A DNA stretch of 64,000 nt, from the NCBI RefSeq assembly GCF_016919065.1, contig NZ_JAFFQA010000008.1:62001-126000 (forward strand). The letters run 5' to 3'. Below, piece by piece: positions 41,209-50,542 of this stretch; position 1 is the first letter of the stretch; the number at the start of each line of letters is the position of its first letter. Under the pieces are notes generated by a model, which was not told the origin of the DNA, ran no database searches, and saw only the letters and a program-made list of their open reading frames with translations. This DNA comes from Desulfobulbus rhabdoformis (GTDB taxonomy: Bacteria; Desulfobacterota; Desulfobulbia; Desulfobulbales; Desulfobulbaceae). A program made the translations under genes and the position numbers.

Positions 41209-42843
41209 ATGTTTTGTAACCAGTGTGAACAAACCATCCAAGGAATCGGCTGCACCAAAATGGGTGTCTGCGGAAAAAAAGAAGACGTCGCAGGGCTTGA
41301 AGATTTACTAACGCATGCGGTACAGGGCCTTTCCATCGTTGCCCATGCGGGACGCCAGGTGGGGGTTGTTGACAACAAAATAGACCGTTTCACCAGCGAA
41401 GCTATTTTTTCATGTTTGACCAACGTCGATTTTGATCCGGCCCGATTCGAAGTCTGGATCAGGGAAGCCGTCACCTTGCGTGAGGAACTCAAGGCCAAGG
41501 TTCAAGCCGCTGGCGGAACAGTCGATAGTGCAGCCGCCGCCCTGAACTTTACGCCTGCTGATAGCCTGGCTGGCCTTGAAGAGCAGGGCAGGGCGCTCAA
41601 TTTCATTCCCTCGCTTGACGCCAATGAGGATCTGCGTTCCCTGAAGCAAATTATCCTGTACGGTCTGCGCGGTCTTGCCGCCTATACCGATCATGCTGCC
41701 ATTCTCGGCCAGGAAGATGAGATGGTCTACGCCTTCATCCATGAGGCCATGGCAGCGATCACAGGGGAAATGGGACTCAACGATTTGGTGGCCATGGCCC
41801 TGAAGACTGGAGAGGTCAATATAAAGGCCATGGAACTCCTCGATGCCGGGAACACCGGAACCTACGGGCATCCGGTTCCAACCGAAGTTCCCTTGGGGCA
41901 TATCCCCGGCAAATGTATCCTCGTTACCGGCCATGATCTCAAGGATCTGGAGATGCTGCTCAAGCAAACCGAAGGCAAAGGGATCAATATTTACACCCAT
42001 GGTGAAATGCTGCCCTGTCACGGGTATCCAGGATTGAAGAAATACTCCCATTTCTATGGCCACTACGGAACCGCCTGGCAGAATCAGCAGAAAGAGATGC
42101 CTGAATTCCCCGGAGCCATTCTTTTCACGACAAACTGTATCCAGAAACCACTCGATTCGTACAAGAACAATGTATTCACCACCGGCCTGGTGGGATGGCC
42201 TGATGTTGCCCATGTAGCAGGGAGTGGTGAGAAAGACTTCAGTGCAGTGATTGAGAGAGCCTTGGCCTTGGACGGGTTCACCGATGAGCTGGACAAAGGC
42301 AGTGTTCTGGTGGGATTTGCCAGAAACACGGTTCTTGGAGTCGCTGACAAGGTCATTGAGGCGGTGAAGTCCAAAGCCATTCGTCACTTCTTCCTCGTCG
42401 GAGGATGCGATGGTGCCAAGCCTGGACGCAACTACTACACGGAGCTGGTGGAGAAGGTTCCCGAGGATTGCATGGTCCTGACCCTGGCTTGCGGTAAATT
42501 TCGATTCTTTGACAAAAAGCTCGGTGATATCGGCGGAATTCCCCGGCTGTTGGATGTTGGCCAGTGTAACGACGCTTATTCAGCGGTCAAGATTGCCATG
42601 GCCCTGGCCGATGCCTTTGAGTGTGGAGTCAATGATCTCCCCTTGTCGCTGGTCCTTTCCTGGTACGAACAAAAGGCCGTGGTTATCCTGCTGTCCCTCT
42701 TTTCCCTGGGCATCAAGGAAATTCGTCTCGGACCCAGTCTTCCGGCATTCGTCACTCCGAATGTGCTGAATGTCTTAGTGGAGAATTTCAGCATCATGCC
42801 CATCTCCACTCCTGACGAAGATTTGAAAGCTATTCTTGGATAA
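41209..42843 (+). CDS. hcp: Hybrid-cluster protein / hydroxylamine reductase, paralogue 3
   Basis: 544 residues with AAGGAGG upstream. Cluster cysteines are in FCNQCEQTIQGIGCTKMGVCGK, followed by HGEMLPCHGYP, TTNCI, GGCDGAKPGRNYY, LACGKFRF and GIPRLLDVGQCNDAYS. It is near-identical in layout to hcp2, with only scattered changes, so the two arose by duplication within the island. It has its own upstream box and a strong terminator, making it a monocistronic unit. Confidence 0.93.
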   Translation: MFCNQCEQTIQGIGCTKMGVCGKKEDVAGLEDLLTHAVQGLSIVAHAGRQVGVVDNKIDRFTSEAIFSCLTNVDFDPARFEVWIREAVTLREELKAKVQAAGGTVDSAAAALNFTPADSLAGLEEQGRALNFIPSLDANEDLRSLKQIILYGLRGLAAYTDHAAILGQEDEMVYAFIHEAMAAITGEMGLNDLVAMALKTGEVNIKAMELLDAGNTGTYGHPVPTEVPLGHIPGKCILVTGHDLKDLEMLLKQTEGKGINIYTHGEMLPCHGYPGLKKYSHFYGHYGTAWQNQQKEMPEFPGAILFTTNCIQKPLDSYKNNVFTTGLVGWPDVAHVAGSGEKDFSAVIERALALDGFTDELDKGSVLVGFARNTVLGVADKVIEAVKSKAIRHFFLVGGCDGAKPGRNYYTELVEKVPEDCMVLTLACGKFRFFDKKLGDIGGIPRLLDVGQCNDAYSAVKIAMALADAFECGVNDLPLSLVLSWYEQKAVVILLSLFSLGIKEIRLGPSLPAFVTPNVLNVLVENFSIMPISTPDEDLKAILG

Positions 42844-42863
42844 ACGGTAGACCTTAAGAAGCA

Positions 42864-42908
42864 AACAAGCCCGACATGGCCCAATGGGCATCTCGGGCTT
42901 GTTTTTTT
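42864..42908 (+). terminator. Terminator of hcp3
   Basis: AACAAGCCCGA (42864-42874) pairs with TCGGGCTTGTT (42893-42903), ending in a run of Ts to 42908. Confidence 0.9.
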
Positions 42909-42928
42909 CAACATTCAGGACGGAAACT

Positions 42929-43552
42929 ATGAAACAGAACCCGACTTCCTCAGCCCCAGACATCCCACTGGAAATCGACATTTCTGACGAGGATATCTAT
43001 ACCGCCATGCAGGAAATTCATGGCTACTTGGATATCACTGCCGCTGATTTTAAATTGCTTTATCGGCACGCTTACCAGCATGCTCTTGGTCGTTTGCAGT
43101 CAATAATGGTGGGAGAGCTTGCCAGCCGTCAGGTGGTGACTGTGTCGACCACTACCCCTCTTGTTGAAGTCGCCCATAAAATGGCCGCTGCCACTATATC
43201 CGGCGTCCCGGTCCTTGATGAAAAGGAAAAGGTGGTCGGGATAGTTTCGGAACGAGATTTTTTCAAGCAGATGGGAGGAGCAAACCGGTCTTTTATGGAT
43301 GTGGTCACTTCTTGCCTGCAAGGAGGCCAATGTGAAACTGCCTCCATTCATCAGGCAACGGCAGCCAATATCATGAGCACACCCGCCATAACCATTGCAG
43401 AAGACGACCTTTCCATTGCGGCAGCGGCTATCCTTCAGGAAAATGGAATCAACCGTTTACCGGTATTGGCCAAAGGCAGTGATGTCCTGGTAGGTATTTT
43501 AACGAGGTCTGATCTGGTAGGTGGTCACATTATGCGCACCAGGAGGGCCTAA
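42929..43552 (+). CDS. CBS-domain pair protein
   Basis: 207 residues from the ATG at 42929. A short helical N-terminus is followed by two CBS domains: VGELASRQVVTVSTTTPLVEVAHKMAAATISGVPVLDEKEKVVGIVSERDF (about 70-120) and a second (about 145-200) with MSTPAITIAEDDLS and GINRLPVLAK. CBS pairs bind adenine nucleotides and gate attached transporters or enzymes. Its stop overlaps the start of the HPP gene (TAATG), so it is probably the regulatory partner of that transporter. Confidence 0.88.
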   Translation: MKQNPTSSAPDIPLEIDISDEDIYTAMQEIHGYLDITAADFKLLYRHAYQHALGRLQSIMVGELASRQVVTVSTTTPLVEVAHKMAAATISGVPVLDEKEKVVGIVSERDFFKQMGGANRSFMDVVTSCLQGGQCETASIHQATAANIMSTPAITIAEDDLSIAAAAILQENGINRLPVLAKGSDVLVGILTRSDLVGGHIMRTRRA

Positions 43553-44088
43553 TGAACTATTTCGGAAAAATGAAAGGGTTTACCAAAAGTCCCCCAAGGC
43601 CACCTCTCAGTGAAGTTTTCTGGTCCTGGCTTGGTGCGTTTCTTGGTATCTCAGCCGTTTCCTTCAGTCATTTTAATCTTCTTGCCCAGAGCGACCTGGT
43701 CATGATTATCGGGAGCTTTGGTGCATCCGCTGTACTTATTTACGGGGCCATAAAAAGCCCCCTGGCACAACCCAGGAATTTACTCGGTGGCCATATCATT
43801 TCTGCGGTTATTGGTGTTTTCTGCTACCAGACCTTTACCAATCAACTGTGGCTTGCTGCTGCGCTTGCCGTCGCGACCGCCATCGCTGTCATGCTCGTCA
43901 CTCGTACCTTGCACCCCCCTGGTGGCGCTACAGCGTTGATCGCGGTTATAGGCAGCGCCAAGGTGCATGCCCTTGGTTATTTGTATGCTATAATCCCTGT
44001 GGGATTAGGGGCGACCATTATGCTGGTGGTGGCTCTGCTGGTCAATAACCTCTCATCAAAACGGCAATATCCTGAATATTGGTTCTGA
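43552..44088 (+). CDS. HPP family integral membrane protein (possible nitrite transporter)
   Basis: 178 residues with four or five membrane helices. The name-giving motif is in TRTLHPPGGATALIAVIGS (about 121-140). Plant plastid and cyanobacterial HPP proteins have been reported to move nitrite; here a nitrite role is an inference that fits the nearby HAO-like and Hcp genes. In some bacteria HPP and CBS domains are fused, whereas here they are separate overlapping genes. Confidence 0.82.
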   Translation: MNYFGKMKGFTKSPPRPPLSEVFWSWLGAFLGISAVSFSHFNLLAQSDLVMIIGSFGASAVLIYGAIKSPLAQPRNLLGGHIISAVIGVFCYQTFTNQLWLAAALAVATAIAVMLVTRTLHPPGGATALIAVIGSAKVHALGYLYAIIPVGLGATIMLVVALLVNNLSSKRQYPEYWF

Positions 44089-44145
44089 CGGGAAGCTTTC
44101 AGGAAATGGTTCCTGATTCTTGACAAGAAAACGGAGGAATGGAAT

Positions 44146-45336
44146 ATGAGTTTTCAGGTAAAAAACAACGTTTATTGGGTTGGAAAGATTGATTGGGAAT
44201 TACGAAGATTTCATGGGGAAGAGTATTCGACCCATCGTGGTTCAAGTTACAACCCATACCTGATAAAAGATGAAAAGACGGTCCTGATTGATACCGTATG
44301 GGGAAAATATTCCAATGAATTTATAGAAAATCTGCAAAAGGAGATCCCGCTCGACAAGATCGATTACATTATTGCCAATCACGCCGAATCAGATCACAGC
44401 GGTGCCCTGCCGGAACTGATGAGCCATATCCCCGATACGCCAATTTACTGCACTGCTAATGCCGTCAAATCCCTGAAAGGCCATTATCATCAAGACTGGA
44501 ATTTCCAGGTTGTCAAGACAGGCGACACACTCCAGTTAGGCTCAAGAGAGCTTATCTTCATCGAAGCTCGAATGTTGCACTGGCCAGATAGCATGATGAG
44601 CTATCTGACAAAGGATAATATCCTCTTTAGTAACGATGCCTTTGGCCAACATTTTGCGTCGGAGTTAATGTACAATGATCTAGTAGACCAGGCGGAGTTG
44701 TACCAGGAAGCCATAAAGTATTATGCCAATATCCTCACACCATTCAGCGCCTTGGTTGACAAAAAAATCAAGGAGGTCCTTGGGCTGAATGTGCCCGTAG
44801 ACATAATCTGTCCGAGTCATGGTGTAATCTGGAGGGATGATCCTTTGCAGATCGTCAACCAATATGCACGATGGGCAAACGACTATTCCGAAAATCAGAT
44901 TACGATTCTCTACGACACAATGTGGGATGGGACCAGGAAAATGGCTGAGGCCATTGCTCAGGGAATTACGGAAATCGACAAGACTATCACTGTAAAACTT
45001 TTTAATGTCGCTAGGTCAGATAAAAATGATCTGATTACAGAGGTTTTTAAATCCAAAGCTATTCTTGTAGGGTCACCGACGATCAATCAAGGCATTCTTT
45101 CTGCTACAGCGGCTATTCTGGAGGAAATGCGAGGCTTGAAATTCAAAAATAAAAAGGCGGCTGCTTTTGGGTGTTACGGTTGGAGTGGTGAGTCAATAAA
45201 GATGATTTCCGATAGGCTTAAGGAAGGCGGGTTCCAGTTGATGAATGATGGTATTCGCGAACAATGGAATCCGGGTAATGAAGCGGTTGATAATTGCGTG
45301 CGTTTTGGAAAAAGCATCGCTTTGGATTTTCGATAA
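44146..45336 (+). CDS. FprA-type flavodiiron protein
   Basis: 396 residues with ACGGAGG upstream. The N-terminal metallo-beta-lactamase diiron domain has HAESDHSGALPEL (HxExDH), further metal ligands in LHWPDSMMSY and SNDAFGQH, and SHGVIWRDDP. The C-terminal flavodoxin domain (about 255-396) starts ITILYDTMWDGTRKMAEAI. There is no rubredoxin extension, so electrons come from a separate carrier. These enzymes reduce O2 to water or NO to N2O, a detoxifying role that fits this island. Confidence 0.93.
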   Translation: MSFQVKNNVYWVGKIDWELRRFHGEEYSTHRGSSYNPYLIKDEKTVLIDTVWGKYSNEFIENLQKEIPLDKIDYIIANHAESDHSGALPELMSHIPDTPIYCTANAVKSLKGHYHQDWNFQVVKTGDTLQLGSRELIFIEARMLHWPDSMMSYLTKDNILFSNDAFGQHFASELMYNDLVDQAELYQEAIKYYANILTPFSALVDKKIKEVLGLNVPVDIICPSHGVIWRDDPLQIVNQYARWANDYSENQITILYDTMWDGTRKMAEAIAQGITEIDKTITVKLFNVARSDKNDLITEVFKSKAILVGSPTINQGILSATAAILEEMRGLKFKNKKAAAFGCYGWSGESIKMISDRLKEGGFQLMNDGIREQWNPGNEAVDNCVRFGKSIALDFR

Positions 45337-45575
45337 AACAGAATGGTCAATTATAAGTATGAGCGAGGTCATTGTTATAGGGGCCCGCAGAAAAAGGGTA
45401 GAGTCGAGGTACGGCAGTGCTCTTTGTCCTGATAGGCTCGGTCGGGGATAAAAGTCACCAGAATTTGTAAATGCTTGATATACCATCGCTGATAGTACTC
45501 ATCAGGGAGGATCATTGTGCAGGTACACTTGACCAAGCGATAGATCACTTATTGCGTCCGCTAGACCACTCACTG

Positions 45576-46742
45576 TTACGGGTTCAGAGGAACATCAAGC
45601 AGCGTAAGTGCCACATTCGCTGCCCGCTTTGAAGCACCCGGTCCACCGAGTCGTTCATGTACCTCGGAAAATCCGGCGAGCATGGCCTTGCGCTCGGCAG
45701 AATCTGTGATCAGCGGTTCGAGTTCCTTGGCTATCCTCTCGGGAGTGACTTCGTCCTGCAGAAGCTCGGGGATAATTGCACGCTTGCCTATGAGGTTAAC
45801 CAGGGAGAAAAACTTAATCCCACGTATGAGCAAACGTCCCAGCCGGTAGGTCATAGGAGAGACGCGATAGGTTGCCACGGTCGGGATGCCGAGAATTGCC
45901 AGCTCAAGGAGCACGGTGCCCGAAGCAGCCACAGTTGCCTCGCAAGCGGCCATCATAGAGTACCGGTCTTCGCTGATGAGGCGAATATCAAGCTCTTGCT
46001 GTGCTTGCGAAAGGCCCTGCTCATCAAGCAGTTCCTGGCTGACAGTGGGGGCCTTGGGGAGCAGAAAGGTAAGGTCCGGATGTTTGCTGGCAAGCAACTT
46101 TGCCGCCTGGAGAAAAATCGGTAGGAGAGAGGATATCTCTTTTCTACGACTTCCCGGAAGCAGGCCAACCAGGGGCTTCTCACTGGCAATACCCAGCTCT
46201 TGACGAAACGTGTCCACGCTTTTCTGTGGTTTGACCGTGTCCATCAAAGGATGGCCGACAAAGTCCACCTCGTAGCCGTACTGTTTATAAAAATCCTGCT
46301 CAAAGGGGAGAATGACGGCGACACGGTCAGTGAGTCGGGCAATAGCGTGGACTCTTCGTTTCCGCCAGGCCCAAATTTGAGGGCTGATGTAATAAAGAAC
46401 AGGAATACCCAGTTTTTTAGCCTGCCGGGCAAGCAGGAGGTTGAAATCCGGGTAGTCAATCAGAATAAGCAGGCCAGGCCTGTGTTCGCGCATGCGGGTC
46501 AAGAGGGTTTTGCGCGCGGTAAGAATATCGCCCAGATGGGCAATGACCTCAAAGGCACCCACCACAGCAATAGAGGCCGCGTCCCAGAGAAGCTCCACTC
46601 CCGCTTCCACCAGTGCTGGACCGCCCATACCGGAAAAATGGAGTTCGGGCTCTTGCTCTCGCATAGCCCGAACAAGGTTGGCCCCGTGCATATCGCCCGA
46701 GGCCTCCCCGGCCACAATCATGACTTCCCGTGTGGATTGCAT
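45576..46742 (-). CDS. lpxB: Lipid-A-disaccharide synthase LpxB
   Basis: 388 residues. The N-terminus MIVAGEASGDMHGANLV, YYISPQIWAWRKRR, LPGSRRKEI and ASGTVLLELAILGIPTV are LpxB signatures of this GT-B glycosyltransferase. It joins UDP-diacylglucosamine and lipid X at the inner membrane. It follows the dehydrogenase gene by 8 bp on the same strand. Confidence 0.95.
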   Translation of the reverse strand: MQSTREVMIVAGEASGDMHGANLVRAMREQEPELHFSGMGGPALVEAGVELLWDAASIAVVGAFEVIAHLGDILTARKTLLTRMREHRPGLLILIDYPDFNLLLARQAKKLGIPVLYYISPQIWAWRKRRVHAIARLTDRVAVILPFEQDFYKQYGYEVDFVGHPLMDTVKPQKSVDTFRQELGIASEKPLVGLLPGSRRKEISSLLPIFLQAAKLLASKHPDLTFLLPKAPTVSQELLDEQGLSQAQQELDIRLISEDRYSMMAACEATVAASGTVLLELAILGIPTVATYRVSPMTYRLGRLLIRGIKFFSLVNLIGKRAIIPELLQDEVTPERIAKELEPLITDSAERKAMLAGFSEVHERLGGPGASKRAANVALTLLDVPLNP

Positions 46743-46750
46743 CAGATGAA

Positions 46751-47758
46751 TCAGGCTTGTCCCAAGTAGGCCAACAGGTCTGTCTTGCCTTCACTGACTA
46801 ATATTTCTGCGACCTGCTTGCGGTTTTCTTTGATCTGCTCAACGACCTTCAGGGCCACGTCCAGGGCGCGACGGCCCTGCTCACCGGTGACCTGGGGCAG
46901 GCTACGATCAGAAACATGATCAATGAAATCACGTAACTCAAGCTCAAGGGCATCCTGATCCTGAAAACCCGCCTTTTCAATTTGGGGGATGGGCGTGGTA
47001 CCTGGTTCACCTTTTTTCAGGCGCACGGACATCACCTCTTTTTTGCCGAAATCCACCGAGAGATACTGGCCTGGCTGAAAGATGCGCATACGTCGCATGT
47101 TATCCATGGAGATGCGGCTTACTGTGATGTTGGCGGTACAGCCGTTTTCAAAGATAAGACGGGCGTTAGCGATATCGGTGTGTTTGGTTACAACCGGAGA
47201 TCCGGCGGTTGTGATGGACTTGAGTGGCGAGTTGACGATGGAGAAAACAATATCAATATCGTGGATCATCAGGTCAAGGACCACGTCGACGTCCGTGCCC
47301 CGGTCTTTAAAGACAGCAATACGGTGGGCCTCAATAAAGAGCGGGTGAGTGAGCATGGGCTTGGTGGCAATGACCGCCGGGTTGAACCGCTCCAGGTGGC
47401 CAACCTGAAGCAGACATTTGTTTTCTTTGGCTAAGCGGATCAGATCATCGGCTTCCTCAAGCGTGGTGGTAATGGGTTTTTCCAGCATCACATCGACCTT
47501 CGCTTCAAGGCAGGTCCGGGCCACTTCGTGGTGGAGACTGGTGGGCACAGCGATTGAGACCGCATCCACCTTGGAGAGTAATTCGGTATAATCGCTGAAC
47601 CCTTGCGTACCGACTTCCGTTGCTATCTCCTGGGCGCGTGCATCACTGGCATCGGCGACACCGACAAGCTCAACATGTTCCATGGCCGCATATTTCTGGG
47701 CGTGGAAACGTCCAAGATAGCCAACTCCAATTACTCCAACCTTAATTTGTGTACTCAT
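46751..47758 (-). CDS. Gfo/Idh/MocA family dehydrogenase (GnnA-like?)
   Basis: 335 residues. The N-terminal Rossmann fold (VGVIGVGYLGRFHAQKYAAM) is followed by the EKPITTTLEEADDL motif with the conserved Lys, and HDIDIVFSIVNSPL in the C-terminal domain. Its tight pairing with lpxB suggests a lipid A sugar role. GnnA of other bacteria oxidises UDP-GlcNAc at C3 to start GlcNAc3N-type lipid A, but no GnnB-like aminotransferase lies here. A general sugar dehydrogenase is the safer call. Confidence 0.8.
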   Translation of the reverse strand: MSTQIKVGVIGVGYLGRFHAQKYAAMEHVELVGVADASDARAQEIATEVGTQGFSDYTELLSKVDAVSIAVPTSLHHEVARTCLEAKVDVMLEKPITTTLEEADDLIRLAKENKCLLQVGHLERFNPAVIATKPMLTHPLFIEAHRIAVFKDRGTDVDVVLDLMIHDIDIVFSIVNSPLKSITTAGSPVVTKHTDIANARLIFENGCTANITVSRISMDNMRRMRIFQPGQYLSVDFGKKEVMSVRLKKGEPGTTPIPQIEKAGFQDQDALELELRDFIDHVSDRSLPQVTGEQGRRALDVALKVVEQIKENRKQVAEILVSEGKTDLLAYLGQA

Positions 47759-47811
47759 AATAATCCTTTAGGGAGCATGAGGAAAACATCTCCACGCCAG
47801 CCCTTTTGATC

Positions 47812-48519
47812 TCAGATACCGAGATACGCTTTTTGAATAGCGGTGTTGCTTAACAGCTCTGCCGCCTGATCCTGCATGACCACTCGTCCGTTTTCAAGGA
47901 CATAACCGCGATGGGCTGTCTGCAATGCCAGGTTGGCATTTTGTTCGACGAGAAAGATGGTCGTGTGTTGTTCTTGATTGATTGTCCGAATAATATCAAA
48001 AATCTGTTTGGTGATTAAAGGCGCAAGTCCCATAGAGGGTTCATCCAAAAGCAGAAGCCGTGGCCGGGACATAAGCGCCCTGCTGATGGCCAGCATCTGC
48101 TGTTCGCCCCCGGAAAGATTCCCTCCCGGCTGATGACGACGCTTGGCCAGGATGGGAAAGAGCTGGTAAATATACTCCAGGTCCTGGGCGATTCCTTTGC
48201 TGTCTCTACGCAAAAATGCTCCCATGTCCAGGTTTTCTGTCACGGTGAGCTCTGGAAAGATATGCCTGCCTTCCGGGACCTGGCAGAGCCCAAGCTTGAA
48301 GATCTCATCAGCCGCCATTGCACTGATATCCCGGCCCTCGAAGAGGATGGATCCGCTACGCGGGGGAACAATGCCGCTGATCGCCATCAGGGTGGTCGAT
48401 TTTCCCGCTCCGTTCGCTCCAATCAGGGTAATGATTTCCCCCTGATTGACACGCAGACTCACCCCATGCAAGGCCTGGATGTTGCCATAGAAGACGTCGA
48501 TGTTCTTTATTTCAAGCAC
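47812..48519 (-). CDS. livF: Branched-chain amino acid ABC transporter ATPase LivF
   Basis: About 235 residues. GANGAGKST (Walker A), LSGGEQQML (signature), LLLDEPSMGLAP (Walker B) and the short VPEGRHIFPELTVTENL segment are LivF hallmarks. The GTG at 48519 (VLEIKNIDVFYG) has GAGGAGG 6 nt upstream and is preferred to starts that overlap that site. It overlaps livG by 8 nt. Last gene of livKHMGF. Confidence 0.93.
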   Translation of the reverse strand: MLEIKNIDVFYGNIQALHGVSLRVNQGEIITLIGANGAGKSTTLMAISGIVPPRSGSILFEGRDISAMAADEIFKLGLCQVPEGRHIFPELTVTENLDMGAFLRRDSKGIAQDLEYIYQLFPILAKRRHQPGGNLSGGEQQMLAISRALMSRPRLLLLDEPSMGLAPLITKQIFDIIRTINQEQHTTIFLVEQNANLALQTAHRGYVLENGRVVMQDQAAELLSNTAIQKAYLGI

Positions 48520-49300
48520 GAACATCCTCCTCACCCAGGTAGGCTTTGATCACTGCTGGATTGTACCGGACCTCATCGGGAGTACCTTCAGCGATTTTTC
48601 GGCCGTAATCCATAACAAAAATGTGATCCGACAAGGCCATGACCATTTTCATGTCGTGCTCTATCAGCAAAATAGAGAGCCCGTCGTCCTTGATCGAGAA
48701 AATCAGCTCGTTGAGCTCAAGGGTCTCCTGTGGGTTCATGCCCGCAGCCGGTTCATCGAGCAGGAGCAGGGTCGGCTCTGTGGCGAGTGCACGGGCAATT
48801 TCCAGCCGCCGCTGCGCTCCATAGGGGAGGTTTTTGGCAAAGGTATTTGCCTGATCAGCCAAGCCGATTCGTTCTAATAAAGCAAAACTTATGCCGATGA
48901 TATCCTCTTCTTCGCGTAAGGTGGCAGGGTCGCGAAAGATTGCTCCAAATATTTTTGACCTGGTGCGGCAATGACGACCGATCATTACATTTTCAAGCAC
49001 ACTCATGTTGCTGAAAAGACGAATGTTTTGAAATGTTCTGGCCAGGCCGAGTTCTGTAACCTTGTTGGGTTTGAGCCCGTTGATCCGCTTGCCTCCCTTG
49101 CCCTGGTGGTTCAGGAGGATCGTGCCACCTGTCGGTGTGTACATACCGGTAAGGCAGTTGAAAAAGGTGGTTTTTCCCGCACCGTTCGGGCCGATTAAAG
49201 CCACAATTTCACCAGGATGAATGCGCAGGTTTACCTGATCCAGGGCGCGTATGCCGCCAAAATCCATGGTCAGGTCTTCAACGGAGAGTAGTGGTTCCAT
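48512..49300 (-). CDS. livG: Branched-chain amino acid ABC transporter ATPase LivG
   Basis: 262 residues. GPNGAGKTTFFNCLTGMY, LARTFQNIRLF, LPYGAQRRLEIARALA and LLLDEPAAGMNP follow the LivG pattern, including the YG-rich signature variant. It is the partner ATPase of LivF under the LivHM permease. It follows livM by 23 bp. Confidence 0.94.
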   Translation of the reverse strand: MEPLLSVEDLTMDFGGIRALDQVNLRIHPGEIVALIGPNGAGKTTFFNCLTGMYTPTGGTILLNHQGKGGKRINGLKPNKVTELGLARTFQNIRLFSNMSVLENVMIGRHCRTRSKIFGAIFRDPATLREEEDIIGISFALLERIGLADQANTFAKNLPYGAQRRLEIARALATEPTLLLLDEPAAGMNPQETLELNELIFSIKDDGLSILLIEHDMKMVMALSDHIFVMDYGRKIAEGTPDEVRYNPAVIKAYLGEEDVRA

Positions 49301-49323
49301 GGGTGTGTCAAAAATGCAACAAA

Positions 49324-50529
49324 TTAGCGTTTGAGTGTGTAGGTTCGGCGCACAGTGCTGATGATTCCCTGAGGGCGAAAGATCATCATCAACACGAGAG
49401 TGGCTCCAAAGACCAGCATGCGATAATCGGAAATCGCACGAAGGTATTCAGGCAGCAGGATCAGGATCAGGGCGCCAAGGATGATACCGATAATAGAGCC
49501 CATCCCCCCCAGAACCACCACACAGAGAATAATGGCTGATTCCAGGAAAGTGAAGCTTTTGGGGCTGACATAGGTGTTTTGGGCAGCGAAAAAGACGCCG
49601 GCCATGCCAGCCCAAAAGGCACCCAGAGCAAAGGCGGTCAGCTTGGTTCGGGTTTTATCGATGCCCATGGCCTGACAGGCGATGTCGTCTTCGCGCAGGG
49701 CAAACCAGGCCCGACCGATGCGGGAATTCTGCAACCGATTGACAACGAAAATAGTGAAGGCAACCATCAGCATCATCAGGTAGTAGGTGTAGATGATGGA
49801 TTGATTAAGGCTCAAGTCCAGGCCAAAGAGACCGGGACGGGGAATATTGGATATGCCTGAGGGGCCATGGGAAAATTCACTCCAGTTTTCAAGAACCATG
49901 CGAATGATCTCACCAAATCCCAGGGTAACAATAGCCAGATAGTCGCCGCGCAGACGCAGCACAGGGAAACCCAAAAGAACACCAAAAAGAGCGGCCAGGA
50001 GCCCGGCAACAGGTAAAACCGTCCAGAACCCAAGGCCAAAATGAAGGTTCAACAGAGCGTAGGAATAGGCTCCTACTGCATAAAAGGCGACGTAACCAAG
50101 ATCAAGAAGGCCAGCGACGCCCACCACGATATTCAACCCCAGACCGAGAACAACATACATCAGTGCGGTCGTCATGATGGTTGTCTGGTAGGTGGAAAAT
50201 TGGGTAGGAAAAAGAATAAAAAAGAGGAGCACCAGGCTCAGAAGAGGTAGGTACACCATTTTATGATGCAGGTGTGTACGGATCCGGCTGCTCAGCCGAG
50301 AATTCTTGAGAGAAGCGTCCTCTTGCTTTTTTTGAACCAGCAGACGGCGGCCACTTCTCAAGGCAAGAGTTGCCACAAAGCAGACTCCGCCAATGATAAA
50401 CATGTTGTTCCAGCGCCAGATAATGGTGTCTTCAATGGTGTTGACCTTGATTACCAGTAAAGGGAAGGTGAGAAACATAAACCAGAGGCCGATGAGAAGG
50501 GCCTGTCGTACATCTTTGGCTGTAAGCAT
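49324..50529 (-). CDS. livM: Branched-chain amino acid ABC transporter permease LivM
   Basis: About 401 residues. Two N-terminal helices with a polar linker are followed by the LivM permease core of about eight helices, with the EAA-like coupling segment FALREDDIACQAMGIDKTRTKLTAFALGA. The ATG at 50529 has AAGGAGG 8 nt upstream. With LivH it forms the channel. Confidence 0.92.
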   Translation of the reverse strand: MLTAKDVRQALLIGLWFMFLTFPLLVIKVNTIEDTIIWRWNNMFIIGGVCFVATLALRSGRRLLVQKKQEDASLKNSRLSSRIRTHLHHKMVYLPLLSLVLLFFILFPTQFSTYQTTIMTTALMYVVLGLGLNIVVGVAGLLDLGYVAFYAVGAYSYALLNLHFGLGFWTVLPVAGLLAALFGVLLGFPVLRLRGDYLAIVTLGFGEIIRMVLENWSEFSHGPSGISNIPRPGLFGLDLSLNQSIIYTYYLMMLMVAFTIFVVNRLQNSRIGRAWFALREDDIACQAMGIDKTRTKLTAFALGAFWAGMAGVFFAAQNTYVSPKSFTFLESAIILCVVVLGGMGSIIGIILGALILILLPEYLRAISDYRMLVFGATLVLMMIFRPQGIISTVRRTYTLKR

Positions 50530-50542
50530 CACCCGTTCCTCC

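Noticed and set aside
41410..42387. Long open frame on the minus strand opposite hcp3 (325 codons)
   Set aside because: It lies wholly inside the hcp3 coding sequence on the opposite strand, has no ribosome site or family resemblance, and is explained by codon bias.
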